A DNA stretch of 64,000 bases from the NCBI RefSeq assembly GCF_018130785.1, contig NZ_JAFCJT010000001.1:744001-808000 (forward strand), read 5' to 3'. This DNA comes from Bradyrhizobium liaoningense. GTDB lineage: Bacteria; Pseudomonadota; Alphaproteobacteria; Rhizobiales; Xanthobacteraceae. Each line of letters opens with the position of its first letter. The stretch's first letter is position 1. The notes beneath the pieces are model-generated. The model was not told where the DNA came from, made no database searches, and saw nothing but the letters and a program-made list of their open reading frames with translations. Positions 17,594 to 27,405 of this stretch are shown piece by piece. Made by a program: the position numbers and the translations under genes.

Positions 17594-17627
17594 ATACGTT
17601 TTTGGACGCCAACCCATACGTTTTCGG
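17594..17627. promoter_or_regulatory. Candidate LysR binding repeats between amidase and LysR genes
   Basis: ATACGTTTTTGG (17594-17605) and ATACGTTTTCGG (17616-17627) are direct repeats exactly 22 bp apart (two helical turns). The left copy lies in CCAATACGTTTTTGG, a T-N11-A-like CCAA/TTGG dyad. They end just before the LysR start at 17629. This fits autoregulation plus control of the divergent amidase operon; binding is inferred. Confidence 0.45.
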
Positions 17628-17628
17628 T

Positions 17629-18522
17629 ATGCCAATGGATCTTCGCCGGCTCCGTTACTTCGTCGCCGTGGCCGAGGCGCGCAGCGTCGGCAAGGCCGCC
17701 GAACGGCTGCGGATGGCACAGCCTCCCCTCTCCGTCCAGATCCGCAAGCTCGAGGCCGAGGTCGGCGCGCCGCTGTTCCGCCGTGGCACGCGCGGCATGG
17801 ACCTGACCGAGGCGGGCCAGGCCCTGCTGGCGCGCGCCGGCGAAGCACTGGCGCTGGCCGCCGACGGCATCGAAGCCGCGCGCGCGGTCGCGGCTGGTAG
17901 TCGCGGCCGGATCTCCGTCGGCTACATGTTCGTGCTGGCGAACGCGATGCTGCCGCGCCTGATCCCCGAATTGCGGCGATCCATCCCCGGCGTCGACCTC
18001 GACTTCGTGGAGCTCAGCGCCTCGACGCGCGTGGCGCGGCTGCTCGACCGCAGCGTCACGGTCGCGCTGTGCATGCCGGCGATCCACCATCCCGAAATCC
18101 AGGTGGCGCGGATCGGCGCTCAACCCTTCATGCTGGCGATGCCGGCCCGCTCGCCGCTCGCGCGCCTCGGCGCAGTGCCGATGGCGAAATTGCAGGGCCG
18201 CCCACTGATCGCGCTGCCCCGGCCGGATGAAGACCCCGCCTCCTCCGCGGTCGCGGCCCTGCTGCGGCGGCATCAGATCGTGATGCCGATCGCGAGCCGG
18301 GTGGAGACGGTGCATTCGGCGATGAGCCTGGTTCTCGCCGGTGAAGGCCTTGCAATCCTGCCCGCCTGCGCGAAGCTCGGCGCGCCGCAGGGCATTGTAT
18401 TCAGGCCGCTGCGGGATGCGACTGACTCCATCGATATCGCGGTGTGCTGGCGGCGGGATTCGCAAAGCCCGCTGATCCGCACCTTCCTCAGATGCACCGA
18501 GAAGGTGGTGTCGCGGCTGTGA
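17629..18522 (+). CDS. LysR-family transcriptional regulator of the amidase/transporter operon
   Basis: 297 residues. N-terminal HTH: DLRRLRYFVAVAEARSVGKA, ERLRMAQPPLSVQIRKLE, GAPLFRRGTRGMDLTEAG. The C-terminal substrate-binding fold begins near residue 92 (GRISVGYMF) and contains PLRDATDSIDIAVCWRRD near the end. The sequence is like the CatR/BenM branch. ATG 17629 and ATG 17635 are both possible, and neither has a strong ribosome site. The divergent arrangement suggests control of the amidase/ABC operon in response to an amide-derived ligand. Confidence 0.88.
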   Translation: MPMDLRRLRYFVAVAEARSVGKAAERLRMAQPPLSVQIRKLEAEVGAPLFRRGTRGMDLTEAGQALLARAGEALALAADGIEAARAVAAGSRGRISVGYMFVLANAMLPRLIPELRRSIPGVDLDFVELSASTRVARLLDRSVTVALCMPAIHHPEIQVARIGAQPFMLAMPARSPLARLGAVPMAKLQGRPLIALPRPDEDPASSAVAALLRRHQIVMPIASRVETVHSAMSLVLAGEGLAILPACAKLGAPQGIVFRPLRDATDSIDIAVCWRRDSQSPLIRTFLRCTEKVVSRL

Positions 18523-18534
18523 CGCGGCGTCGAG

Positions 18535-19470
18535 CTAGACACTCCACGTGACTTCATGATTCCACGGCGGATCGGCGCCCGGACGGGTGCAGGTCAGGCC
18601 AGCGCATTTGGTGGCAAAGGACAGCGCGCGGCGAAGTTCTTCCTCGCCGATGTCCTTCAGTTGTTGGCGGCCGATGCGGCCCTGCTTGTGCAGGGCGAAC
18701 AACAGCGCCGCCTGAAAGCTGTCGCCGGCCCCAATGGTGTCGGCGATCTCGACCTTCGGTGCCGGCACTTCGATCTGCCCTGCTCCTGCATGCCAGGCGA
18801 TGGCGCCACGGTTGCCGCGGGTGATGACGACGAGGCTCGTGCCCTGTCCCAGCAGCGCGCTCGCGCGCTGCTCGTAGGGCTCGTCGCCGAACAGATAGGC
18901 GAAGTCGACGTCCGACATCTTGATGAGATCGGCGGTCCTTGCGAACTCCGCCATGCGCACGAGATAGGCCGGCTTGTCCTTGACCAGATTGGGCCGGCAG
19001 TTTGGATCGAAGGAGATCGTCGACGACGCGCGCGCGTCCGCGATCAAGGCTTTGGTTTCGGCCGCGCCCTGGTCGTTGACCAGCGTGGTCGAGCCGACAT
19101 GCAGCGCTTCAACCGTGTCGAAGGGAATGGACCCGCGCTGGTAGATCCAATTCCGCGTCGCGGTCTCGGCATCGTAGAACGCATAATGCGACTCGCCTGC
19201 GACGATGCGCACGAAGGCGAGTGTCGTCTGGTGATCGCTGCGCGTGGCGAGTCCCAACACGACCTTCGACGCTTTGGCGTGGTCGGCGATCATGCGCCCG
19301 AACATGTCGGTCGAGATACCGCCGACGAAGCCGGTCGGCGCGCCCAGCCGCGCCATGCCGATCGCGACGTTGAGACAGGAGCCGCCGACCGCCGGCATCA
19401 CCGCCTCGCGCCCCTCGGTGTTTCGCGTCGGGACGAAATCGATCAGCGCATCGCCGCAGGCAATCAACAT
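18535..19470 (-). CDS. PfkB-family sugar kinase (fructokinase-like)
   Basis: 311 residues with both PfkB signatures: GGSCLNVAIGMARLG near 30 and the C-terminal active-site motif DTIGAGDSFQAALLF with catalytic Asp. The family phosphorylates fructose, ribose, ketodeoxygluconate and similar sugars; the neighbours suggest fructose formed from a hexitol. ATG 19470 has GGAGG 9 bases upstream; the TTG three codons earlier abuts that site and is unlikely. It is the last gene of the polyol operon. Confidence 0.88.
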   Translation of the reverse strand: MLIACGDALIDFVPTRNTEGREAVMPAVGGSCLNVAIGMARLGAPTGFVGGISTDMFGRMIADHAKASKVVLGLATRSDHQTTLAFVRIVAGESHYAFYDAETATRNWIYQRGSIPFDTVEALHVGSTTLVNDQGAAETKALIADARASSTISFDPNCRPNLVKDKPAYLVRMAEFARTADLIKMSDVDFAYLFGDEPYEQRASALLGQGTSLVVITRGNRGAIAWHAGAGQIEVPAPKVEIADTIGAGDSFQAALLFALHKQGRIGRQQLKDIGEEELRRALSFATKCAGLTCTRPGADPPWNHEVTWSV

Positions 19471-19475
19471 CCGTT

Positions 19476-21122
19476 TCAACCTCCGGCACCCTCGCGCATC
19501 GCTTCACGACTGCCGCGGTCGACCTCGCGCAGCAGCTTGTAGACCTCGCGCTTGCGAGCATGAAACGCGGCCATGCCGGGCGCGGTCGGCTCGCTCCTCC
19601 GTCCCAGCGCCGACATTTTGGCCATGGTCTCGCCGATCGAGGCATAGGCACCGCCGGCCACCGCCCCGAGCATCGCGGCACCCAATAGCACAGGTTCCTT
19701 CGTCTGTGGCAGCGCGACTGTGAGGCCTGTCGTATCGGCCATGATCTGCCGCACCAGCGGGCTGCGGCTCGCGCCGCCGCCCATGACCATGATGCTGGAA
19801 TGGACGCCATGCGCGGCAAAGGCCTCGATCACCTCGGCGAGCCCATAAGCGAGACCGCAGAGGCCGGCGACGAACAGCCGTTCCATCGCACCAACGTCGC
19901 TGTCGAGATCGAGGCCCGCGATCACCGCGCGGGTGTCGGGGTCGGCGTAGGGCGAGCGGTTGCCGATGAATTCGGGGAGGACGTGAATGTCGCGGGCGAG
20001 CAGCGCGGCGTGGCTGGCGTCACCGGCACGCGCGATGATGCGCCGCTCGAGGTATTCGATGAGGTCGACACCCTCGTTACGCGCCGCCGCGTTCGCATCC
20101 GCATGGCCCGGATGCGACTTGAGGAGATGATCGATCGCTGCCCCCGCGGCGGACTGGCCACCCTCGTTGAGCCAGAAGTCCGGCACCATGCCGGAATAAT
20201 AAGGGCCCCATACGCCGGGCACGAAGCACGGCTCCTTCGTCGTCGCCATGATGCAGGCCGACGTCCCCATGATGTAGGCGAGGCGGTCGCCGACGTCGGT
20301 CGTCCCGCCCGCTCCGTCGCGTCCGCCGATCGCACCGATGCCGCCGGCATGCGCATCGATCAGGGACGCTCCGACCGGTGTGCCGGGTGACAGGCCGAGC
20401 TCAGCCGCCGCCGCACGGGTGAGGCCTGCACTGAGCCGCGTGCCGGGCGCAACGATCTCGGTTCCGATGCGGGCGTATGTCTCGGCAACGAAATCCGATA
20501 GTCCAATGCGCTGGAAGAACGGCGCGCTCCAGCCGCCACCGTCATGCGCGAGGTAGTTCCATTTGCAGGTGACCGTGCAGGTGGAGCGCTGCAGCGAGCC
20601 GGTCGCGCGCCAGGTCAGATAATCTGCCAGATCGAAGAAATGACCGGCGGCATCGAAGCTCGCACGCATGTGACGCTTCAGCCACAGCAGTTTCGGCATC
20701 TCCATCTCGGGCGAGATCGAGCCGCCGACATAGCGCAGCACGGGATCATTGGTCTCGTTGATCAGCCGTGCCTCGGCGGTGGCGCGATGATCCATCCAGA
20801 CGATGACGTTGCGCTGTTTGTCGCCGGAGGCGCTGACGGTGACCGGCTCGCCTTGCCGATCCAGGACGACCAGCGAACAGGTCGCGTCGAAGCCGATGCC
20901 GCCGACGCTGTCGGGTGCGATGGCAGCTTCCGTCATCGCCGCCCGCACGGATTTGACACAGGCGTCCCAGATGTCCGAGGACGACTGCTCGACGATGTCG
21001 CCGGCCTCGTGCCAGATCCTGATCGGATGTTTGGCGGTCGCGAGCAAAGTGCCCGCTTCGTCAAACACCCCTGCCCGCGTGCTCGTGGTCCCCACATCGA
21101 CGCCGATATACGCTCGCGGCAT
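19476..21122 (-). CDS. FGGY-family pentulose kinase, D-ribulokinase-like
   Basis: 548 residues. ATP-site start YIGVDVGTTSTRAGVFD, FGGY core with GASLIDAHAGGIGAIGG (catalytic Asp) and the C-terminal MVMGGGASRSPLVRQIMAD. The motif TCSLV (in FDATCSLVVLD, near 80) is the one I know from the D-ribulokinase subfamily (FGGY/YDR109C). So D-ribulose to D-ribulose 5-phosphate is the best guess, which would follow ribitol or arabitol oxidation. It lies between the SDR dehydrogenase and the PfkB kinase. Confidence 0.85.
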   Translation of the reverse strand: MPRAYIGVDVGTTSTRAGVFDEAGTLLATAKHPIRIWHEAGDIVEQSSSDIWDACVKSVRAAMTEAAIAPDSVGGIGFDATCSLVVLDRQGEPVTVSASGDKQRNVIVWMDHRATAEARLINETNDPVLRYVGGSISPEMEMPKLLWLKRHMRASFDAAGHFFDLADYLTWRATGSLQRSTCTVTCKWNYLAHDGGGWSAPFFQRIGLSDFVAETYARIGTEIVAPGTRLSAGLTRAAAAELGLSPGTPVGASLIDAHAGGIGAIGGRDGAGGTTDVGDRLAYIMGTSACIMATTKEPCFVPGVWGPYYSGMVPDFWLNEGGQSAAGAAIDHLLKSHPGHADANAAARNEGVDLIEYLERRIIARAGDASHAALLARDIHVLPEFIGNRSPYADPDTRAVIAGLDLDSDVGAMERLFVAGLCGLAYGLAEVIEAFAAHGVHSSIMVMGGGASRSPLVRQIMADTTGLTVALPQTKEPVLLGAAMLGAVAGGAYASIGETMAKMSALGRRSEPTAPGMAAFHARKREVYKLLREVDRGSREAMREGAGG

Positions 21123-21160
21123 TGTCGCTCCCGGAAGCTCTCGTCAGTTTTGACGCAAGC

Positions 21161-21934
21161 CTACCAGCAAGTGTAGCCGCCATCCACCAGCACGATGCTG
21201 CCTGTCATCAGGCTCGCGGCCTCGGAGGAGAGGAACAGCACGACGGAGGCGATCTCCTCGACCTGCCCCATCCGCCCCATCGGGGTTCCACCGATCCAGG
21301 CATCATACATTTTCGGGGTGCTTTTCACGAAAGCGTTGAGCGGCGTGTCGATATAGGTCGGCGCCACCGCATTGACGCGGATGCCACGCGCGCCCCATTC
21401 GGCGGCCAGCGACTTGGTGAGGTGATGCACCCCGGCCTTGGAGGCATTGTAGAAGCACTGCTCCTGCGGCTTGTTGACGATGAAGCCGGACATCGAGCCG
21501 ACATTGACGATGGCACCACTCCTGGCCTTCAGCATGTGCTTGCCGAACTCGCGGCAGCACCAGAAGGTGCCGTTGAGATTGACGTCGATGACGTTGAGCC
21601 AGTGCTCGTCGGTGACGGTCTCCGCCGGGGTCTCGCTGCGGGCAATGCCGGCATTGTTGACGAGGATGTCAACCTTGCCATGGCGCGCGACGAGATCAGC
21701 CGCGACCTCCGCCACGCGCCTGGTGTCGGTGACGTCCATGATCGCGGTCTCGATATCGTAGCCCTTGGCCTTCAGCTCGGCCTTCGCGCTGTCGGCGACC
21801 TTGCTGTCGCGGTCACCGATGATGACCTTCGCGCCGGCTTCGGCCAGCGCTTCCGCGCAGGCGAGGCCAATGCCTTGCCCGCCGCCGGTGATGAACGCGG
21901 TCTTGCCGCTCAGCTTGAATTTTTCGAGGTACAT
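21161..21934 (-). CDS. Short-chain dehydrogenase/reductase, probable polyol dehydrogenase
   Basis: 257 residues. NAD-binding motif TGGGQGIG (15-22), the structural NNAG motif, catalytic Ser in NVGSMSG, YNASK with catalytic Tyr and Lys (near 158), and the classical-SDR ending LFLSSEAASLMTGSIVLVDGGY. Acidic residues after strand 2 (GDRDSK) favour NAD over NADP. In this locus it should oxidise the imported polyol to a ketose for the kinases downstream. Which polyol (ribitol, arabitol, sorbitol, mannitol) cannot be told. Confidence 0.88.
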   Translation of the reverse strand: MYLEKFKLSGKTAFITGGGQGIGLACAEALAEAGAKVIIGDRDSKVADSAKAELKAKGYDIETAIMDVTDTRRVAEVAADLVARHGKVDILVNNAGIARSETPAETVTDEHWLNVIDVNLNGTFWCCREFGKHMLKARSGAIVNVGSMSGFIVNKPQEQCFYNASKAGVHHLTKSLAAEWGARGIRVNAVAPTYIDTPLNAFVKSTPKMYDAWIGGTPMGRMGQVEEIASVVLFLSSEAASLMTGSIVLVDGGYTCW

Positions 21935-21974
21935 GGTGGTCTTTCCGTCTCTTGCCGTTTATTGCCGTTTCTTG

Positions 21975-22982
<1,008 letters not shown>

Positions 22983-22997
22983 GATCCGCCAGCCCCT

Positions 22998-23828
22998 TTA
23001 CTTCACCGCGCCGAAGGTGAGCCCGCGCACGAGCTGCTTCTGGCTGAACCAACCGAGGACGAGAATGGGCGCGATCGCCAGCGTCGAGGCCGCCGACAGC
23101 TTTGCCCAGAACAGCCCTTCCGGGCTCGAATAGGAGGCGATGAACGTGGTGAGTGGCGCGGCGTTCGAGGTCGTCAGATTGAGCGTCCAGAAGGCCTCGT
23201 TCCAGGCCAGGATCAGATTGAGCAGCATGGTCGACGCCAGCCCCGGGATCGCCATTGGCGTCAGGACGTAGATGAGCTCGCGCCCGATGGTGGCGCCGTC
23301 CATGCGCGCGGCTTCGAGGATGTCGCGCGGGATCTCCTTGAAATAGGTGAACAGCATCCAGATCACGATCGGCAGATTGCCGAGACACAGGATGAAGACG
23401 AGGCCGATGCGGGAATCGAGCAGGCCGAAGGTCTTGAAGATGAGATAGATCGGCACCAGCACGCCGACCGGCGGCATCATCTTGGTCGAGAGCATCCAGA
23501 GCAGGATGTCCTTGGTGCGCTTGGTCGGCGAGAATGCCATCGACCAGGCTGCGGGGATCGCGATCAGCAGCGCAATCAGCGTCGAGCCGCCGGCGATGAT
23601 GATCGAGTTCATCGCGTGGTGGAAATAATCGCTGCGCTCCTGCACGGTCGCGTAGTTTTCCGTGGTCCAGTGGAAGAACAGGAAGGACGGCGGAATGGCG
23701 AAGGCCTCTAACTCGGTCTTGAAGCTCGCCAGCACCATCCACAGGATCGGGAAGAAGATCAGGAAGCCGAAGAACCACGCTCCAATCGTCGATATCACCA
23801 CCCGCTGCGTCGTTGCCATCCGCGCCAT
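22998..23828 (-). CDS. Carbohydrate ABC transporter permease (MalG type)
   Basis: 276 residues with six membrane segments (first: VVISTIGAWFFGFLIFFPIL), the MalG-like EAARMDGATIGRELIYV coupling loop and the usual C terminus KQLVRGLTFGAVK. ATG 23828 has GGAGG about 9 bases upstream. It partners the permease that ends 5 bases before it. Confidence 0.92.
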   Translation of the reverse strand: MARMATTQRVVISTIGAWFFGFLIFFPILWMVLASFKTELEAFAIPPSFLFFHWTTENYATVQERSDYFHHAMNSIIIAGGSTLIALLIAIPAAWSMAFSPTKRTKDILLWMLSTKMMPPVGVLVPIYLIFKTFGLLDSRIGLVFILCLGNLPIVIWMLFTYFKEIPRDILEAARMDGATIGRELIYVLTPMAIPGLASTMLLNLILAWNEAFWTLNLTTSNAAPLTTFIASYSSPEGLFWAKLSAASTLAIAPILVLGWFSQKQLVRGLTFGAVK

Positions 23829-23832
23829 GCTC

Positions 23833-24705
23833 TCATGCCTCCAGATTGCGACCGACGATGCGGACGAGGAAGAAGGCGACGATGTTGGCGATCACGACCG
23901 CGACGAGGCCGCCTGCGGAGGCGCTGCCGACGTCGAACTGGATCAGCGCCTGCGAATAGATCAGGAAAGCGATGTTGGTGGTCTGCAGGCCCGGCCCGCC
24001 GCCGGTGGTGACGAAGATCTCGGCGAACACGGTGAGCAGGAAGATGGTCTCGATCAAAATCACCACGGTGATCGGACGCGCCAGATGCGGCAGCGTGATG
24101 TAGATGAAGGTCGAGACGGCGCTGGCGCCGTCCATCTCGGCGGCCTCCTTCTGCTCCTCGTCGAGCGATTGCAGCGCCGTGAGCAGAATGAGCGTCGCGA
24201 ACGGCAGCCATTGCCAGGCGACGATCAGGATCACCGCGAATAGCGGTACGTCGTTGAACCAGTCGATCGGCGTCGCCCCGACCAGCTTGGCGAGCCAGGC
24301 GAACAGGCCGGACACCGGGTGCATCAGCAAATTCTTCCAGACCAGCGCGCTCACCGTCGGCATCACGAAGAACGGGGCGATCACCATCAGCCGCACGAAG
24401 TTGCGGCCGATCACGGGCTGGTCCATCAGCAGCGCCAGGGGAATGCCGAGCAGGATGGTCAGCGCCAGCACCGAGCCGACCAGCACCAGCGTGTTCTGGA
24501 GCGAGGCGAGAAAGGCAGGATCGGTGAGGAAGTAGCGGAAATTCTCCAGGCCGACGAACGCCTCGGAGCCAGGATCGAGCAGGCTGTAATGGAGGGTCGA
24601 GAAATAGATCGTCAGCGCCAGCGGGACGATCATCCAGACGAAGAGCAGCCCGACCGCTGGCGTCAGGAGCGAGCGCGCAAGAAACTGCGTCTGCCGGGTT
24701 GCCAT
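23833..24705 (-). CDS. Carbohydrate ABC transporter permease (MalF type)
   Basis: 290 residues, six membrane segments, coupling loop EAAEMDGASAVSTFIYI. ATG 24705 (MATRQTQFLARSLL) is chosen; an in-frame upstream extension would begin inside the hairpin described at 24733. It acts with the MalG-type permease, the MalK-type ATPase and the binding protein encoded before it. Confidence 0.91.
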   Translation of the reverse strand: MATRQTQFLARSLLTPAVGLLFVWMIVPLALTIYFSTLHYSLLDPGSEAFVGLENFRYFLTDPAFLASLQNTLVLVGSVLALTILLGIPLALLMDQPVIGRNFVRLMVIAPFFVMPTVSALVWKNLLMHPVSGLFAWLAKLVGATPIDWFNDVPLFAVILIVAWQWLPFATLILLTALQSLDEEQKEAAEMDGASAVSTFIYITLPHLARPITVVILIETIFLLTVFAEIFVTTGGGPGLQTTNIAFLIYSQALIQFDVGSASAGGLVAVVIANIVAFFLVRIVGRNLEA

Positions 24706-24732
24706 CCTTGGCGTCTCCGCTGGGAGGAAGAA

Positions 24733-24771
24733 GGCGGCCATCCATTCGGGGCTGGCTGGTGGATGGCCGCC
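24733..24771 (-). repeat. Intercistronic hairpin after the polyol binding-protein gene
   Basis: GGCGGCCATCCA (24733-24744) and TGGATGGCCGCC (24760-24771) form a perfect 12-bp stem around a 15-base loop, between the binding-protein stop (24801) and the permease start (24705). No T-run follows on the minus strand, so it should protect or partly stop the transcript, leaving more binding-protein than permease message. Confidence 0.7.
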
Positions 24772-24800
24772 AGTTTGAGCTCAGGACGGAGAGCTCGGGT

Positions 24801-26114
24801 TCACTTGATGTAGCCGGCGCGCTTCATCTCGCGCTCGGTGGCGGACTGCGCTGCGGTCAGTGCGGCATCGACCGTCATCGATCCCGCAAGCGCGGCGGAG
24901 AATTGCTGACCGACCTGCGTGCCAATGCCCTGGAATTCGGGGATCGCGGCGTACTGAACGCCGACGTAGGGGACCGGCTTGACCGTCGGCTTGTTCGGAT
25001 CAGCCGCGTCGATCGAGGCCAGCGTCAGCTTCGCGAAGGGCGCGACTTTCAGATAGTCCTCGTTCTGGTAGAGCGAGGTGCGCGTGCCCGGCGGCACGTT
25101 GGCCCAGCCCTCCTTCGACGCCACGAGTTTGGTGTAGTCCTTGCTGGTCGCCCAGGCGATGAACTTCTCGGCCGCTTCGGCCTTCTTGGAGCCGGCGGGG
25201 ATAGCGAGGTTCCAGGCCCACAGCCAGTTGGCGTTCTTGCCGAGGCCGGTATTGGGCGCGAGCGCAAAGCCGACCTTGTCGGCGACCTTGGAATCCTTCG
25301 GGTTGGTCACGAAGGACGCCGCGACCGTCGCGTCGATCCACATCGCGCACTTGCCGGCGTTGAACAGCGCCAGATTCTCGTTGAAGCCGTTCGAGCTCGC
25401 GCCGGGAGGGCCGGCTTCCTTCATCAGATTGACGTAGGTCGTGAGCGTCGTCTTCCATTCCGGCGTGTTGAACTGCGGCTCCCACTTCTCGTCGAACCAG
25501 CGCGCGCCGTAGGAATTGGCCATGGCCGACAGGAACGCCATGTTCTCGCCCCAGCCGGCCTTGCCGCGGAGACAGATGCCGTAGACGCCGGCGCTCTTGT
25601 CGGTGAGCTTTTTGGCAGCATCGATGACGAAATCCCAGGTCGGCTTTTCCGGCATCTTCAGGCCGGCCTTCTCGAACAGGTCGGTGCGATACATCACCAT
25701 CGAGCTCTCGCCGTAGAACGGCGCCGCATAGAGCTTGCCGTCGGCGGACACCGCATCCTTGATCTTCGGCAGCAGGTCGGCGACGTCGTAATCGGCGCCG
25801 AGATTGGCGAGCGGCACCAGCCAGCCCTTCTTGGCCCAGATCGGCACCTCGTAAGTGCCGATGGTGAGGACGTCGAACTGGCCGCCCTTGGTGGCGATGT
25901 CGGTGGTGACGCGCTGGCGCAGCACGTTCTCCTCCAGCGTCACCCATTTGACGGTGATGTCTGGATTTTTTTTGGTGAATTCGCTGGTCAGCCCCTGCAT
26001 GCGGATCATGTCACCATTATTGACGGTGGCGATGGTTAGGGTCGTTTCGGCCATCGCGGGGACGGCCAGCAACAGGCAAGACGCGCCGCAGACGGCGCCG
26101 AGGACGTGTTTCAC
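24801..26114 (-). CDS. Carbohydrate/polyol ABC transporter substrate-binding protein
   Basis: 437 residues. Signal peptide MKHVLGAVCGASCLLLAVPA with cleavage after AMA, then TTLTIATVNNGDMIRMQGLT and the family-1 solute-binding fold. Members near it (SmoE/MtlE-type) bind sorbitol, mannitol or related polyols, which fits the dehydrogenase and kinases in the operon. It is the first gene; the promoter upstream carries a pair of SorC-type boxes at 26140-26172. Confidence 0.9.
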   Translation of the reverse strand: MKHVLGAVCGASCLLLAVPAMAETTLTIATVNNGDMIRMQGLTSEFTKKNPDITVKWVTLEENVLRQRVTTDIATKGGQFDVLTIGTYEVPIWAKKGWLVPLANLGADYDVADLLPKIKDAVSADGKLYAAPFYGESSMVMYRTDLFEKAGLKMPEKPTWDFVIDAAKKLTDKSAGVYGICLRGKAGWGENMAFLSAMANSYGARWFDEKWEPQFNTPEWKTTLTTYVNLMKEAGPPGASSNGFNENLALFNAGKCAMWIDATVAASFVTNPKDSKVADKVGFALAPNTGLGKNANWLWAWNLAIPAGSKKAEAAEKFIAWATSKDYTKLVASKEGWANVPPGTRTSLYQNEDYLKVAPFAKLTLASIDAADPNKPTVKPVPYVGVQYAAIPEFQGIGTQVGQQFSAALAGSMTVDAALTAAQSATEREMKRAGYIK

Positions 26115-26139
26115 GGTGACCTCCCTAGGATCGCGCTTT

Positions 26140-26172
26140 TGAGCATATGCCCACGCGTTGGGCGTATGTTCA
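26140..26172. promoter_or_regulatory. Paired SorC-type operator boxes before the polyol operon
   Basis: Two 14-bp boxes of form TGRRC-N4-GYYCA: TGAGC-ATAT-GCCCA (26140-26153) and TGGGC-GTAT-GTTCA (26159-26172), centres 19 bp apart. They end 26 bases before the binding-protein start. The whole arrangement recurs at 28081-28113 in front of the HAD/SorC genes, 22 of 32 aligned bases being identical. Confidence 0.7.
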
Positions 26173-26269
26173 GCCGAGGACCCACGCTTGTCAAGCAGGC
26201 GCGCGGGCGTTCCCGCAACTTATGAGCGCTGCGGTGCGGGAAGAGCCGTAGGTGTTGTTTCACCCACGC

Positions 26270-26392
26270 TGTCATGTCCCGCGAAGGCGGGCATCCAGTA
26301 CGCCGTTTCATCTGTTGGTTTGCCCAAGCAGGGCCGCGGCGTACTGGATCGTCCGCCCCAGTGCGCAATTGCGCACAAGGCGGACGATGACA
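26270..26392. repeat. 123-bp nested palindromic intergenic repeat
   Basis: Bounded by TGTCAT and ATGACA. Inside are CCCGC-GAAG-GCGGG (26278-26291), ATCCAGTACGCC paired with GGCGTACTGGAT (26293-26304 and 26338-26349), CGTCCGCC paired with GGCGGACG (26350-26357 and 26379-26386), and the perfect palindrome GTGCGCAATTGCGCAC (26361-26376). It fills the gap between the polyol promoter and the 3' end of the SorC gene. It looks like a dispersed Bradyrhizobium-type intergenic repeat; no gene is in it. Confidence 0.75.
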
Positions 26393-26446
26393 GTGTTAAG
26401 TGGGGAACCACCGCCCGCCTCGCGGGCAGCTGGAAGCGTAGGCGCC

Positions 26447-27397
26447 CTACCGCTCCAGGATCGCCCGCGCCGTCGCCTCGTCCGTGATCAGGCCGTTGAT
26501 CAGGCCTCCGTTCAGCGCCGCTGATATCGCCGCGACCTTGGCTGCGCCAACCGCAGCGCCGATCGTCGTGGTCTTCGCCGGCACTTCCGGCGGAATGCTG
26601 GTGAGGCGCTTGTTGGTGCCGGCCTTGAGCAGGCGGCCCTTGGAGTCATAGGCCCAGCCGGTGATTTCCCCGATCGCCCCCTGCCGCATCATCTCGAACA
26701 ATTCGTCGCGGGTGACGAAGCCGTCGACATGGATCTGCGCCTTCTGGTCCATCTGGCCGATGCCGACGAGGCGCAAGTCCGCCTTGGCCGCAACCGCCTT
26801 CACCCTTGCGATCGGCTCGATGCGCACCATCTTGTTGCGTTCGTCTTCCGACGACATCAGGAACGGCAACGGCATCGGGTAGTGCCGCGCGCCGGTGCGG
26901 TCGGCGAGCCGACCGACAGTGTCGTAGAAGCTCGCCGAACCGTCGGCGGAGATGTTGCCGACCAGCGAGACGATCTGGTGGTTGGGCCGGTCGATCGGCG
27001 TGACGCGCTCGACGGCGGCGCGCACGGCCCTCCCCGTGCCGAGCGCGACGATGACGGGCGTTTCCGAACGCAACGTCGAATCCAGCAGATTGGCGCAGCG
27101 TTCGGCGATGCCCGCTGTGGCCTGCGGCGCGGCGGGGTCGGCCGGCACCACCTCGCAATGGCTGAGGTCGAAGCGCGCCTTCAGGCGCGCCGCCAGTTCC
27201 ATGCAGGCGGCGATGGGATGCTCGAGACGGAAGGTGATGAGACGCTCGGCCAGGCACAGCGAGACCAGCCGCTGTGCGGAGGCCCGCGAGACCTGGAGCA
27301 TCTTTGCGATCTCGTCCTGGGTGTGACCGGCAATGAAATAGAGCCAGCCGGCGCGCGCGGCATCGTCGAGCCTTGATTTGTCGTTCTCTACGGCCAT
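26447..27397 (-). CDS. SorC-family sugar-responsive transcriptional regulator
   Basis: 316 residues. The N-terminal HTH reads YFIAGHTQDEIAKMLQ, then VSRASAQRLVSLCLAERLI. A large C-terminal phosphosugar-binding domain (from about 60, with IVALGTGRAVRAAVERV and the final KVAAISAALNGGLINGLITD) is typical of SorC/DeoR-like effector domains. It should bind a sugar phosphate made by the operon's kinases and control both polyol transcripts through the paired boxes. The gene starts 8 bases after the HAD stop. Confidence 0.88.
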   Translation of the reverse strand: MAVENDKSRLDDAARAGWLYFIAGHTQDEIAKMLQVSRASAQRLVSLCLAERLITFRLEHPIAACMELAARLKARFDLSHCEVVPADPAAPQATAGIAERCANLLDSTLRSETPVIVALGTGRAVRAAVERVTPIDRPNHQIVSLVGNISADGSASFYDTVGRLADRTGARHYPMPLPFLMSSEDERNKMVRIEPIARVKAVAAKADLRLVGIGQMDQKAQIHVDGFVTRDELFEMMRQGAIGEITGWAYDSKGRLLKAGTNKRLTSIPPEVPAKTTTIGAAVGAAKVAAISAALNGGLINGLITDEATARAILER

Positions 27398-27405
27398 GGC
27401 GGGCG

